Assembly (NCBI GenBank): GCA_943788055.1
Contig: CALSOU010000003.1
Location: forward strand, 152,191-216,190
Length of the DNA stretch: 64,000 bases
Reading direction: 5' to 3'
From: an uncultured Saprospiraceae bacterium
Lineage (GTDB): Bacteria; Bacteroidota; Bacteroidia; Chitinophagales; Saprospiraceae
Position 1 is the stretch's first letter; each line of letters starts with the position of its first letter. A program made the translations under genes and the position numbers. Below the pieces are notes generated by a model. The model searched no databases and had not been told where the DNA came from. It saw only the letters and a list, made by a program, of their open reading frames with translations. Positions 1 to 9,934 of the stretch are shown here, one piece after another.

Positions 1-1
1 C

Positions 2-3000
2 AATGGGATGCCTGGTATTCACCACGTGATGGCTCGTACGGTAAAAGACTTGTTCTGCCGTTTCCATACTATGAAAGGTAAGCGTGTAGAGCGAAAAGGA
101 GGCTGGGATACGCATGGACTTCCTGTGGAATTGAAAGTGGAGAAGGAGCTTGGGATTACGAAAGAAGATATCGGGACCAAAATTTCAGTAGATGATTATA
201 ATAAGGCTTGTCGTGAAACAGTCATGCGATATAAAGATCTGTGGGATGACATTACGCGGAAAATGGGATATTGGGTAGATCTAGATCATCCGTATATTAC
301 TTTCGATAATGAGTATATAGAATCTGTGTGGTATCTGCTTGGTCAGATGTACAATAAGGGTCTGATGTATAAAGGTTATACTGTTCAACCTTATTCACCA
401 GCGGCAGGAACTGGACTTAGTTCGCATGAATTAAACTTGCCTGGTTGCTACAAGAATGTAAAAGATACCTCAGCCGTTGCACAATTTAAACTCATCAACA
501 ACGCGGAAAGTGCAGCTTTGTACGATGCAGTCAGTGATGGCGATGTTTATTTCATTGCATGGACAACAACACCTTGGACGTTACCTTCCAACACAGCCTT
601 GGCTGTAGGTCATAAAATAGAGTATCAACTAGTTGCTACATATAATCCATATACCAAAGAGCGTGTAAACGTGGTTTTGGCCAAGGAATTGATATCTAAG
701 TGGTTCAAGCCTGAAGCTGCGGAACTAGATTTTGACGCATTCAAAACAGAAGACAAATTGATCCCTTTTCGAGTAGAGGCGACTTTTACGGGAAAAGACT
801 TTGATGGTATTCGATATGAGCAATTGCTTCAGTATGCTCAACCAGAGGATGGTGATGCTTTCCGAGTATTATTGGGTGATTTTGTTTCTACGGAAGACGG
901 TACTGGTATTGTGCATTTAGCACCTTCTTTTGGTGCGGATGATATGCGCGTAGCCAAGCAGAATGGCATCGGTTCATTGACCTTGGTAGACAAGCAAGGA
1001 AAGTTTGTGGATGATGTGACTGATTTTGCTGGCAGATACGTCAAGGATTATAAAGAGGAAGAGAATTATCGAGCAGTTGATATTGATATTACGATTAAGT
1101 TGAAGACCGAAAATAAGGCTTTCAACGTTCAAAAATATGAACATAATTATCCGCATTGTTGGAGAACTGACAAGCCTGTTTTGTATTATCCGCTTGATTC
1201 TTGGTTTGTGAAGGCTTCCGCCCAAAAGGAGCGAATGGCTGAGCTAAACAAGACAATTAATTGGAAACCCGAGTCAACTGGAACAGGTCGTTTTGGTGCT
1301 TGGCTTGATAATCTTCTAGATTGGAACTTGTCTCGTTCAAGATACTGGGGAATACCCTTGCCAATATGGAGAAGTGAAGATGCAACTTCTGAAATCTGTA
1401 TTACTTCGATTGAAATGTTGGGTAATGAAATTGAGAAAGCAAATAAAGCACTTGCTTTATCTCAAGAAGTACCGAAAGATCTTCACCGTCCGTATATTGA
1501 TGATGTAACGCTAGTTGATGATGCAGGTCAGCCGATGACTCGAGAGCTTGATTTGATTGATGTTTGGTTTGACAGTGGTTCAATGCCTTATGCTCAATGG
1601 CACTATCCATTTGAGAATAAAGAAAAATTTGAAAATAACTTCCCAGCTGACTTCATTGCTGAAGGAGTTGATCAGACACGTGGATGGTTTTATACCCTAC
1701 ATGCTATTTCGACGATGATTTTTGATCAAGTTGCATATAAAAATGTAGTGTCCAATGGACTGGTACTTGACTCCAGTGGTGTCAAGATGTCCAAGTCAAA
1801 AGGGAATGTAATTGATCCATTTGAAACCATTGAAAAGCACGGAGCTGATGCTACAAGATGGTACATGATGAGTAATTCCAATCCTTGGGATAACTTGAAA
1901 TTTGACATGACTGGAATCGAGGAAGTCAAGCGTAAATTCTTCGGTACATTATACAATACGTATTCGTTTTTCGCATTGTATGCAAACATTGATGGCTTCT
2001 CTTATTCGGAGAAAACGCTTGAACAAGACAATCTGCAAGAAATCGATAAGTGGGTTGTTTCTCTGCTGAATTCATTGGTTGAGAATGTAGAAGCAGCATA
2101 TGCTGACTATGAGCCAACGAAAGCGAGTCGAATGATTCAGACTTTTGTCGAGGATCACTTGTCTAACTGGTACGTAAGATTGTGTCGTCGTCGTTTCTGG
2201 AAAGGGGAATACACTACAAATAAGATAGCTGCTTATCAGACATTATATACTTGTCTTGAAACAGTAACGAAATTGATGGCACCAGTAGCTCCTTTCTTTA
2301 GCGATTGGATGTTCCAAAATCTCAATTCTGTGACGGGACGAGGTAATCACTTAAGTGTACATTTGGCCAATTTCCCTGAAGCAGATCATACGAAGATTGA
2401 TGCTAAATTGGAACAACGCATGGACTATGCTCAGCGTATTTCTTCCTTGGTGTTATCTCTACGTAAGAAAGATCGTCTTCGTGTAAGACAGCCACTTGAG
2501 CGAATTCTTCTTCCGATATTGGACGAGGACTTTGAAATGCAAGTTGAGCAAGTTAAAGATTTGATTCTTGCTGAGGTAAATATTAAGCGTCTAGAATATG
2601 TGCATGATGCAAGCGGGGTAATCAAGAAGAAGATCAAGCCAAATTTCAAGACTTTAGGTAGAAAATTGGGCAAGGATATGAAAGCTGCTATGGGAATAAT
2701 CACAGCGATGGATCAAGATGATATTGCTCGGATAGAGCAGGCAGGCGTTTATGACCTTGTCATTGAAGATCGAACTTATAATTTGACGATTGAGGATTTT
2801 GAAGTAGTTTCTGAAGATATTCCAGGTTGGCAAGTTGCAGTTGATCGCAATTTGACAGTGGCTTTAGATACAACTCTTTCAGACGAACTGATTCAAGAAG
2901 GTTATGCTAGAGAATTGGTCAATCGAATTCAAAATATCAGAAAGAACAACGACTTTGACGTTACGGATAGAATCCATGTTAAGATTTCGAAGGATGATCG

Positions 3001-3145
3001 ATTAGATGCAGTTATAGAAAATTTTGGTAAGTATATCCAAGATGAAACTTTGGCTAATTCGGTCAACTTAGTTGACGGCATGAACTCAGAGATGATTGAT
3101 TTACAAGAAGATTTTTCAGTACAGATTGAGGCAGAGCGGGTGTAG
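2..3145 (+). CDS. ileS: isoleucyl-tRNA synthetase, 5' end cut by window
   Basis: Cytoplasmic class I aminoacyl-tRNA synthetase that charges tRNA-Ile. The reading frame is open to the first bases of the window, so the N-terminus lies outside it. The HIGH-type signature is seen as PGIHH right at the start (codons after NGM), and the KMSKS loop as KMSKSKGN about 590 residues later. The anticodon-binding region contains NWYVRLCRRRFW. About 1047 residues are visible and the C-terminus has no Cys-rich zinc finger, which fits the longer eukaryote-like type (IleS2) common in Bacteroidota; that type assignment is inference from length and motifs. The gene ends with TAG. Confidence 0.97.
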   Translation, partial: NGMPGIHHVMARTVKDLFCRFHTMKGKRVERKGGWDTHGLPVELKVEKELGITKEDIGTKISVDDYNKACRETVMRYKDLWDDITRKMGYWVDLDHPYITFDNEYIESVWYLLGQMYNKGLMYKGYTVQPYSPAAGTGLSSHELNLPGCYKNVKDTSAVAQFKLINNAESAALYDAVSDGDVYFIAWTTTPWTLPSNTALAVGHKIEYQLVATYNPYTKERVNVVLAKELISKWFKPEAAELDFDAFKTEDKLIPFRVEATFTGKDFDGIRYEQLLQYAQPEDGDAFRVLLGDFVSTEDGTGIVHLAPSFGADDMRVAKQNGIGSLTLVDKQGKFVDDVTDFAGRYVKDYKEEENYRAVDIDITIKLKTENKAFNVQKYEHNYPHCWRTDKPVLYYPLDSWFVKASAQKERMAELNKTINWKPESTGTGRFGAWLDNLLDWNLSRSRYWGIPLPIWRSEDATSEICITSIEMLGNEIEKANKALALSQEVPKDLHRPYIDDVTLVDDAGQPMTRELDLIDVWFDSGSMPYAQWHYPFENKEKFENNFPADFIAEGVDQTRGWFYTLHAISTMIFDQVAYKNVVSNGLVLDSSGVKMSKSKGNVIDPFETIEKHGADATRWYMMSNSNPWDNLKFDMTGIEEVKRKFFGTLYNTYSFFALYANIDGFSYSEKTLEQDNLQEIDKWVVSLLNSLVENVEAAYADYEPTKASRMIQTFVEDHLSNWYVRLCRRRFWKGEYTTNKIAAYQTLYTCLETVTKLMAPVAPFFSDWMFQNLNSVTGRGNHLSVHLANFPEADHTKIDAKLEQRMDYAQRISSLVLSLRKKDRLRVRQPLERILLPILDEDFEMQVEQVKDLILAEVNIKRLEYVHDASGVIKKKIKPNFKTLGRKLGKDMKAAMGIITAMDQDDIARIEQAGVYDLVIEDRTYNLTIEDFEVVSEDIPGWQVAVDRNLTVALDTTLSDELIQEGYARELVNRIQNIRKNNDFDVTDRIHVKISKDDRLDAVIENFGKYIQDETLANSVNLVDGMNSEMIDLQEDFSVQIEAERV

Positions 3146-3181
3146 CGTTTTATAGCAAGGCTTAGATATTTATTGACATAA

Positions 3182-3346
3182 GAGTTTGCCGATAAGGTTG
3201 AGTTTCATTCGATCAAGGGCATGCAATGCGGGCATCACAATGACCTTCCCGAGTTTCCTGAATTTTATAAGACCTTGTATACGATCCTTACTAAACTGAG
3301 AATTCCTGATTCGTCGACTAAAATCGAGGAGGAAGCGAAAAAATAG
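3182..3346 (+). pseudogene. C-terminal remnant of an alpha/beta hydrolase
   Basis: Directly behind ileS, 54 codons are open between an in-frame TAA and a TAG. The translation contains FHSIKGMQCGHHNDLPEFPEFY, resembling the end of alpha/beta hydrolases where the catalytic His sits in a G-H-N motif followed by an EYPEY-like helix. There is no start codon or body, so this looks like the tail of a deleted gene. The family call rests on a short motif only. Confidence 0.4.
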
Positions 3347-3380
3347 ATATGAAAGTCTTTCGCTTTAGGATAAAAACGCT

Positions 3381-3388
3381 TACTTTTG
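3381..3388 (+). promoter_or_regulatory. -7 box for tRNA-Gln
   Basis: TACTTTTG matches the Bacteroidota -7 consensus TAnnTTTG, 17 bases before the tRNA. The -33 element is weak: only a TTTCG lies at about the right distance. Confidence 0.5.
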
Positions 3389-3405
3389 CGATCGTTTTAA
3401 CGGAT

Positions 3406-3476
3406 TGACCCATGGTGTAATGGTAACACTACGGTTTTTGGTACCGTCATTCTAGGTTCGAGTCCTAGTGGGTCAA
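3406..3476 (+). tRNA. tRNA-Gln (anticodon TTG)
   Basis: The acceptor stem TGACCCA pairs with TGGGTCA. The D arm (GGTGTAATGGTAACAC), an anticodon stem ACGGT/ACCGT around a TTTTGGT-type loop carrying TTG, and the T arm with GGTTCGAGTCC are all visible. CCA is not encoded. A strong terminator follows within 10 bases. Confidence 0.96.
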
Positions 3477-3483
3477 CACAGAA

Positions 3484-3512
3484 GGCTCTCCTATCCAGGA
3501 GGGCCTTTTTTG
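3484..3512 (+). terminator. Rho-independent terminator after tRNA-Gln
   Basis: A 9-bp stem (GGCTCTCCT with AGGAGGGCC, one G-T pair) with a 4-base loop is followed directly by a T run. Confidence 0.9.
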
Positions 3513-3541
3513 TTTCCCTATTTTACAAAGTTGCAGAACAA

Positions 3542-3943
3542 CTAATCAAAACTATCAAATTGCTTTACTCTTTTTAAATCGTAGGCAGGTTGAAGAATTT
3601 CGATTAATATAAGTTCCTTCTCGCCCCCATTAAAAATTCGCACCCTTTTTCCTTTTGGGATTTTAAAACCTTGATCCATCTCAATTAACTCAATACCTTC
3701 TTTAAATTCTAAACCGAGCGTGCCATTTAATACAATTCCGCGAATTTCAAATGCCGCTTCAATTACTGGTTCAGTCCAGTTAACAGGAGCGTGCATTTTA
3801 TTAAACCCTAATTCATCTGTTTGAGTGTAATCAAATAGATATCTTTCGACATTGTCTTGGATAATAATCTTTTTGGGTTCAAAAGAACTTGAAATCTGAG
3901 CAGATAAGACTATTGGTGTAAAAAGAAAAAGTAACCTAAACAT
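3542..3943 (-). CDS. secreted cupin-like protein
   Basis: About 133 residues with a clear signal peptide (MFRLLFLFTPIVLSAQ), so the product is probably periplasmic. The frame is open further upstream, but this Met is chosen because it places the hydrophobic signal at the N-terminus. The body is beta-rich, and the stretch from GIVLNGTLGLEF through IPKGKRVRIFNGG to LILIEI looks like a one-domain cupin barrel. No complete metal-binding His set is seen, so a catalytic role is not supported. It stands alone, convergent with the tRNA-Gln unit. The fold call is inference from the hydrophobic pattern. Confidence 0.7.
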   Translation of the reverse strand: MFRLLFLFTPIVLSAQISSSFEPKKIIIQDNVERYLFDYTQTDELGFNKMHAPVNWTEPVIEAAFEIRGIVLNGTLGLEFKEGIELIEMDQGFKIPKGKRVRIFNGGEKELILIEILQPAYDLKRVKQFDSFD

Positions 3944-4151
3944 TATCTGTATTTTTTTAAATGTGACCAATAAGTGTTGCGATCGGACATTCCGAATCAC
4001 TAAAGAAGTGTTTAAAATTCTTATTACAATATAAAAAAACCGCTACAATATAAAAGTATAACGGTTTTATTATTTTGCTTGCTCCCCCTATTATTCTAAG
4101 ATGCAGCACAAGTAAGTCTATTTTTGACTTAAATACAATCAAGATCGGATT

Positions 4152-4412
4152 TTAAGCTATATCCTTAGGGGTGATTTTAGCAATTTTTGAAATTACATAA
4201 ATGGAGTAGAGATTATTTTGAATTTTATTCAAATAGTCATTAAGTGAGCTTAGCAAATCCCTTTGATATCGCCTATTTGAATATTGGATATCTAGTTTGA
4301 AATAGATATTAGATGCATAGAAAAATTGTACTTTTGGGAGAAACGGATTTACATCCAAAAGGCGATGTTTGGATGTATGCGTGATTCTATAATAGAGGCG
4401 ATCATAGATCAA
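4152..4412 (-). CDS. hypothetical small protein, doubtful
   Basis: An 86-codon frame from ATG, rich in Tyr, Ile, Asn and Lys, with no signal peptide and no family I recognise. The composition suits AT-rich DNA in general, so it may be chance. It is listed only because no other gene occupies the roughly 560 bases between the cupin-like gene and thrB. The left part of that gap (around 4030-4070) has a weak AAAACCG/CGGTTTT hairpin. Confidence 0.25.
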   Translation of the reverse strand: MIYDRLYYRITHTSKHRLLDVNPFLPKVQFFYASNIYFKLDIQYSNRRYQRDLLSSLNDYLNKIQNNLYSIYVISKIAKITPKDIA

Positions 4413-4510
4413 TTTACCAAGAACTTAGATGGACTATAAGTCCAAAAGTAAAATAGTAATGAAGGTTTATGGAGACACTATATTCTTTGGTAAAACATAT
4501 AAAGTAGGAA

Positions 4511-5455
4511 ATGACAAAGTTGAAAGGATTACGTGTTTTTGCACCTGCAACAGTGGGGAATGTTGCCTGTGGATATGACGTCTTGGGATTTGCTATTAAT
4601 GAGCCAGGAGATGAGGTTGTGGTTCGAGAAACTGAGGAATTTGAAGGCTTGAGGATTGTGTCAATTCACGGTGATCCAGAACATCAGTTGCCCTATGAGA
4701 TTAATAAAAACACAGCTGGTGTTTCAGCTCAGATGTTACTTGATGAAGTAGGCTACAATGGTCCTGGAATCCAAATGAAATTATACAAGAAGATGCCTTT
4801 TGGAACTGGCTTAGGCAGCAGTTCTGCGAGTGCCGTAGCGGGAGTTGTGGCTGTGAATGAGCTATTGCGAAGACCTTTTCAGAAACGAGAACTTCTAAAA
4901 TTTGCAATTGCTGCTGAACAGGTTGCTGATGGTGCGATTCATGGAGATAATGTAGCTCCTTGTTTGATGGGAGGTATGGTACTGGTCAGGGATGCAAAGC
5001 TTGCTGAAGCGCATCGTATTTTTCTTCCTGGAGGTTTACACGCAGTTGTTATTTATCCAGAGATTCAAGTGCTCACAAAAGATGCAAGAGATATTTTGAC
5101 TGCTAGTGTATCTCTTGAACAACATGTGCAACAAAGCGCTAATTTGGCTTCAATGATTATAGGTTTTTCAAACAGTGATTTAGAATTGGTGAGAAGATCG
5201 ATGCGAGATATTATTATTGAGCCACAACGAGCACATCTAATTCCGCATTTCTACGATGTGCAACAAGCTGCATTCGATCATGATGCTTTGGGTTGTAGTA
5301 TTAGTGGAGCTGGACCCGCAATTTTTGCGCTATTTGCCAATTCTTTGCTAGCAGAAAAAGCAGCAGTGCAAATGTCAAAGGTTTATAAATCGCAGAAGAT
5401 GAAGCATAAAGTTTATGTCTCTCCGATCAATATGACTGGTGCGCACTTGGTATAG
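4511..5455 (+). CDS. thrB: homoserine kinase
   Basis: GHMP-family kinase that phosphorylates L-homoserine in threonine synthesis, in the cytoplasm. The length (314 residues) is normal for ThrB. The phosphate-binding loop is clear at residues 96-108 (PFGTGLGSSSASA). The N-terminus has APATVGNVACGYDVLG, typical for homoserine kinases, and the C-terminal motif GCSISGAGPAIFAL fits the third GHMP motif. The usual partners thrA and thrC are not in the window, so the gene stands alone here. It converges on clpB with a shared hairpin between them. Confidence 0.95.
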   Translation: MTKLKGLRVFAPATVGNVACGYDVLGFAINEPGDEVVVRETEEFEGLRIVSIHGDPEHQLPYEINKNTAGVSAQMLLDEVGYNGPGIQMKLYKKMPFGTGLGSSSASAVAGVVAVNELLRRPFQKRELLKFAIAAEQVADGAIHGDNVAPCLMGGMVLVRDAKLAEAHRIFLPGGLHAVVIYPEIQVLTKDARDILTASVSLEQHVQQSANLASMIIGFSNSDLELVRRSMRDIIIEPQRAHLIPHFYDVQQAAFDHDALGCSISGAGPAIFALFANSLLAEKAAVQMSKVYKSQKMKHKVYVSPINMTGAHLV

Positions 5456-5487
5456 TTATCTTGTTTTCGATAAATCATTAAAACAGA

Positions 5488-5518
5488 AACGGGTTAACTC
5501 CAATGGAGAAAACCCGTT
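5488..5518. terminator. bidirectional terminator between thrB and clpB
   Basis: Outer stem AACGGGTT/AACCCGTT enclosing a second stem CTCC/GGAG. On the minus strand a T-rich run follows, suiting clpB, whose stop is 24 bases away. thrB ends about 30 bases before it on the other side. Confidence 0.75.
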
Positions 5519-5541
5519 CGTTATTCTATAGATTAGGACAC

Positions 5542-8331
5542 TTACTTTTTATCAGTCCCGTCATCCTTTTTCTTCTTCTTGTCCTTAACCCCATTTTCTG
5601 ATTTAGCGATATCATCGATAGCATCATTCAGTTCCTCGGTTGCTTTAAGAACATCATCGACCGCTTTTTTTCGCTTTTCAGCCTTTTTAGTTTTTACTGT
5701 AGGAGCATTCGTTCCTGATCCGTCTGGAGCTTCCTCACTAAATGTGAAGCCTTTGGGATCAGTTCCTATATAGATCGTTTCTCCAGCGACAAATGCACTG
5801 CTAAGAACTTGTTTCGATAATTCGTTGATAAGTTCTTTTTGAATAACGCGCTTAAGTGGTCGCGCTCCAAACTGAGGATCATACCCAAGATCTGCAATTA
5901 AATTCAAAGCAGATTCTGATACTTCCATTTTAAGTTCTTGTTTAGCAAGATTCTTATGAACTCCTTTCAGCATCAGGCCAGCTATCTTCTTAATTTCTTC
6001 TTTTGAAAGCGGTGTGAACATAATCTTCTCATCAATTCGATTGAGAAATTCAGGTCTTAGATTGTCTTTCAATAGATCAAATACTTCAACTTTTGTTGTC
6101 TCAATGATATCTGCTTTATGAGCGTCTCCAAGCGCATCCAAATCATCAAAATTCTCCAATATTGTTTCAGCGCCCATATTGGATGTCATGATGATTATCG
6201 TATTCTTGAAGTTTGCTTCACGCCCCTTATTATCTGTCAAACGGCCATCGTCAAGAACTTGTAACAAAATATTAAACGTGTCTGGGTGGGCTTTTTCGAT
6301 TTCATCCAAAAGCACAATCGAATAAGGTCTTCTTCTGACGGCTTCTGTCAGTTGTCCACCCTCATCGTATCCGACATATCCCGGAGGCGCTCCTACCAAT
6401 CTCGAAACTGAGTGTTTTTCTTGATATTCACTCATGTCGATACGCGTTATCGCTTTTTCGTCATCGAAAAGTACTTCTGCAAGTGCTTTGGCAAGTTCGG
6501 TCTTACCAACCCCAGTTGGACCCAAGAAAATGAATGAGCCAATTGGCTTTCTAGAATCTTGTAATCCAGCTCTAGATCTTCTTACAGCATCGGAAACAGC
6601 AACTACAGCTTCTCGTTGACCAATTAATCGCTTTCCAATCTCAGCTTCTAGATTAAGTAATCGATCACGTTCACTTTTCATCATCTTCTGAAGTGGAATA
6701 CCTGTCCATTTAGAAATTATTTCAGCAATATCATTTGCTGTCACTTCTTCATTTGTGAAGCGAGTTTCTTCCGGAAGAGCTTCGAGTTCTTTTTCTTTTT
6801 CGACTAGATCGGCTTCGGCATTCTTGAGATCTCCGTAGCGGATTTTTGCTACCGTTTCATAGTCACTTTCTCGTTCAGCTTTGTCGGCAAGATGTTCGAG
6901 GTTTTCTATTTCCTCTTTGATTTTTTGCATTTCATCTACGATCTGCTTTTCACTTTGCCAAGCAGCATTTATAGAATCGAGTTTTTCCCTAGCATTTGCA
7001 ATCTGTTCGTTAATTGCTTTGAGTTTCTTGGCAGTTCCTTCACGCTTGATTGCCTCACGCTCGATTTCGAGTTGACGAACCTTACGTTGCATTTCATCAA
7101 TTTCCTCGGGTACGGAGTCTAGCTCCAAACGCAATTTAGCAGCAGCTTCATCAATGAGGTCAATCGCCTTATCTGGAAGGTGACGTTCTGTGACATATCG
7201 ATGTGACAATTCAGAGGCAGCGATCAATGCTTCATCAAGAATATCAATTTTGTGATACACTTCGTACTTGTCTTGAATACCACGAAGAATTGATATGGTA
7301 TCTTCTACACTTGGTTCGTCGATATAGACAGTCTGGAATCTACGCACTAGCGCTTTATCTTTCTCGAAGTACTTCTGATATTCATCAAGCGTTGTTGCAC
7401 CGATAGTTCTCAACTCTCCACGTGCAAGTGCTGGCTTTAGAATATTGGCAGCATCCATTGCTCCGTTACCCCCACCAGTTCCGATCAAGGTATGAATCTC
7501 GTCAATAAAGAGTATAACTTCTCCATCTGCATTATGAACTTCTTTGATAACAGCCTTTAGGCGCTCTTCAAATTCTCCCTTATATTTTGCACCAGCTACT
7601 AGAGAAGCCATATCAAGCGTAAAAATTTGCTTACTTCTTAGATTGTCGGGAACATCTTGTTTTACAATCCTCCATGCAATACCTTCAACAATGGCTGTTT
7701 TACCAACTCCTGCTTCTCCAATTAGAATTGGGTTATTCTTCTTACGTCTCGATAGTATATGTAGGATACGACGAATTTCTTCGTCTCTTCCGATTATCGG
7801 GTCAAGTTTACCACTTTCGGCACGCTCGTTGAGATTTACCGCATATTTTGACAGGGCATTGTACTCACTATCGGAGCTTTGATTATCAACTTTTCTACCT
7901 TTTCTCAGACTTTTGATAGCCTCCTTAAGTGCCTTCTCTGTTCCTCCAAGTTCCTTGATGATTCTTGCTGCGGCATCTTTACCTTGGATAATTCCAAGAA
8001 TAATAAGTTCCAATGAAATAAACTCATCACCAAAATTCTTCAGTTGTTTTTTTGCTCTTGAAAGTGAACTGTTGGCATCGTTGCTTAGATATTGTTTTGC
8101 TTCCCCTTCTACCTTTGGCAGTCGAATCAGCTCGTTGTTTACTTTGCTAATTAGGGCATCTGTATCTACGTCGATTTTTTTGAATAGAAATTCAAAAACA
8201 CTCTCATCGATTTCAGAAATTGCTCTTAGTAAGTGAACCGTATCTACAACTTGCTGATCAAGGGCACCTGCTATTTGCTGGGCTTTTAATATTGCTTCTT
8301 GCGATTTTATTGTGAAATTATCGTATGTCAT
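5542..8331 (-). CDS. clpB: ATP-dependent disaggregase ClpB, with extended C-terminal tail
   Basis: Hsp100 chaperone that threads aggregated proteins, working with DnaK in the cytoplasm. Order: Clp N domain (1-145), AAA+ 1 with Walker A GEAGVGKT at 205-212, a middle coiled coil (about 410-530) that marks ClpB rather than ClpA or ClpC, and AAA+ 2 with GPTGVGKT near 610 and the pore loop GYVGYDEGG. At 929 residues it exceeds the usual 860-870 because of a tail of about 65 residues, very rich in Lys, Asp and Glu, after FTFSEEAPDGSG. No CIRCE element was seen upstream. Confidence 0.97.
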   Translation of the reverse strand: MTYDNFTIKSQEAILKAQQIAGALDQQVVDTVHLLRAISEIDESVFEFLFKKIDVDTDALISKVNNELIRLPKVEGEAKQYLSNDANSSLSRAKKQLKNFGDEFISLELIILGIIQGKDAAARIIKELGGTEKALKEAIKSLRKGRKVDNQSSDSEYNALSKYAVNLNERAESGKLDPIIGRDEEIRRILHILSRRKKNNPILIGEAGVGKTAIVEGIAWRIVKQDVPDNLRSKQIFTLDMASLVAGAKYKGEFEERLKAVIKEVHNADGEVILFIDEIHTLIGTGGGNGAMDAANILKPALARGELRTIGATTLDEYQKYFEKDKALVRRFQTVYIDEPSVEDTISILRGIQDKYEVYHKIDILDEALIAASELSHRYVTERHLPDKAIDLIDEAAAKLRLELDSVPEEIDEMQRKVRQLEIEREAIKREGTAKKLKAINEQIANAREKLDSINAAWQSEKQIVDEMQKIKEEIENLEHLADKAERESDYETVAKIRYGDLKNAEADLVEKEKELEALPEETRFTNEEVTANDIAEIISKWTGIPLQKMMKSERDRLLNLEAEIGKRLIGQREAVVAVSDAVRRSRAGLQDSRKPIGSFIFLGPTGVGKTELAKALAEVLFDDEKAITRIDMSEYQEKHSVSRLVGAPPGYVGYDEGGQLTEAVRRRPYSIVLLDEIEKAHPDTFNILLQVLDDGRLTDNKGREANFKNTIIIMTSNMGAETILENFDDLDALGDAHKADIIETTKVEVFDLLKDNLRPEFLNRIDEKIMFTPLSKEEIKKIAGLMLKGVHKNLAKQELKMEVSESALNLIADLGYDPQFGARPLKRVIQKELINELSKQVLSSAFVAGETIYIGTDPKGFTFSEEAPDGSGTNAPTVKTKKAEKRKKAVDDVLKATEELNDAIDDIAKSENGVKDKKKKKDDGTDKK

Positions 8332-8511
8332 ATTTATTCAATTAACCTTCATATAATGTTGTTTTTGAAAGCTTCAACCGGTAGCTTCAGTCTTCAATCA
8401 GTATCTACATATCAATAATCTGACCAAGGTATATGCGAATGATAAATTGACAGATAAAACCAATCAGACTGACTTATTGTCTCTTGTTACACGCTGAAAA
8501 TCATTGATTTG

Positions 8512-9720
8512 TCACGATTTTTCCCATGGTCTGTATTCGGCGGTATTATCGAATACATGTTTGAAAATCGCTCGATCGACCTCAGTTAAAGACTGATCTC
8601 TTCGCACCATGACCTTTTCAACGGTATCCATGGCTTTGTTGAAAGCGTAAGTCGAGTATCCACTTGCTCCACCCCATGAAAAGGAAGGAACAAAATTTCT
8701 AGGAAATCCAGACCCGAAAATATTGGCACTAAAGCCAACGACGGTACCTGTGTTGAACATCGTATTAATACCACACTTTGAATGATCGCCCATTATCAGG
8801 CCACAAAACTGTAAATCGGTTGATTTAAAATGTTGCGTGGGATAATTCCAAAGCTTGACCGTGGTATAGTTGTTCTTTAGATTCGAATTATTGGAGTCAG
8901 CTCCAAAATTGCACCACTCACCAATTACCGAGTTTCCTAGGAATCCATCGTGTGATTTAGAAGAAAACCCTGTGAAAATCACATTGTTGATTTCACCTCC
9001 AACTTTGCAGTACGGTCCGAGAGTACAATCTTCATAGACTTTTGAACCCATTTTCAAGACACTTTTTGCATTCATTGCAAATGGTCCGCGAATCATACTT
9101 CCTTCCATGACTGTCGCATCTCTTCCAATATAGATTGGACCTTCCGTTGAGTTCAGAACAGCACATTCGATACTTGCCCCTTTTTCTACGAACACGGGAT
9201 GAGATCCCAAAATGGTATTGGAACTAGATATTTCTTCGCTTTCTCGATTTTTAGTAAGCAGATCAAAATCTGCTTCTATCTGTCGACCATTTAATTTGAA
9301 TAAGTCGGATAATTGGCTAATCTTGGAGTAATTATTTCCTTTAGGTAGTTCGATTCCAGAGATCTCTTCGATGGGCTTATCGTTGTTTAGTAGATCAAAT
9401 TGCGCGTAGTCTAGCCTTGCTGCAAGAAGTTCACCTTCACTTAGTATCGCCTCATTCATTTCCAGAGATAGAATAAGTTTAACAATACGAGGATTAGGTA
9501 ATAATGCCCCATTGATTATATAGTTATCGTTGGATACAGAAATTGGATACTTGCCCACTAAATAATCCTGTGTAATGGAAGAACTCTTGGAACTCAAGTA
9601 AATTTCCCATTTTTCGCGGATAGTCAAAATACCAGAGCGAAGCTCGCAGACAGGTTTAGTGTAAACAAGTGGTAGGAATTGATCTCTGTTTTCATCATCA
9701 AACAGAATGATGTTTCTCAT
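8512..9720 (-). CDS. GlmU-like sugar nucleotidyltransferase (alternate bacterial type)
   Basis: 402 residues. The N-terminal half, starting MRNIILFDDENRDQFLPL, matches the divergent nucleotidyltransferase family of Bacteroidota annotated as alternate GlmU. The C-terminal half is a left-handed beta-helix with hexapeptide repeats (IYIGRDATVMEGSMI, VGGEINNVIF, CGINTMFNTGTVVG), as in acyl- and acetyltransferases. The expected role is UDP-GlcNAc or related sugar-nucleotide supply for the envelope; the exact substrate is not established by sequence. It is monocistronic, in the same direction as clpB and 180 bases upstream of it. Confidence 0.85.
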   Translation of the reverse strand: MRNIILFDDENRDQFLPLVYTKPVCELRSGILTIREKWEIYLSSKSSSITQDYLVGKYPISVSNDNYIINGALLPNPRIVKLILSLEMNEAILSEGELLAARLDYAQFDLLNNDKPIEEISGIELPKGNNYSKISQLSDLFKLNGRQIEADFDLLTKNRESEEISSSNTILGSHPVFVEKGASIECAVLNSTEGPIYIGRDATVMEGSMIRGPFAMNAKSVLKMGSKVYEDCTLGPYCKVGGEINNVIFTGFSSKSHDGFLGNSVIGEWCNFGADSNNSNLKNNYTTVKLWNYPTQHFKSTDLQFCGLIMGDHSKCGINTMFNTGTVVGFSANIFGSGFPRNFVPSFSWGGASGYSTYAFNKAMDTVEKVMVRRDQSLTEVDRAIFKHVFDNTAEYRPWEKS

Positions 9721-9934
9721 AATTTGGGTCTAATTAATTACATGTTCAGGTGTATTCAAAAGGAGTTTATATGAATCCATTTTAATTGAAAAACTAAGAA
9801 AGACTTAAGGCTGTTTCCTATGTTTATTAGTCAATTTAACAGATATCTTTTACCCTTTCAAATACTATGGTAAAGATAAACATACGAACTGAATATAGTG
9901 GAAGCAGATGACAGTTTCAATTACGTACTAACGT

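Noticed and set aside
4030..4070. AAAACCG/CGGTTTT hairpin as a terminator
   Set aside because: Short stem with a long AT loop and no gene clearly ending there; kept only as a remark.
7544..8236. Plus-strand frames of 107-112 codons opposite clpB
   Set aside because: Antisense of conserved AAA+ motifs; Ser/Ile/Leu-rich translations without family likeness.
8332..8511. Heat-shock CIRCE element upstream of clpB
   Set aside because: No TTAGCACTC-type inverted repeat is present; only an unrelated AAGCT/AGCTT pair.
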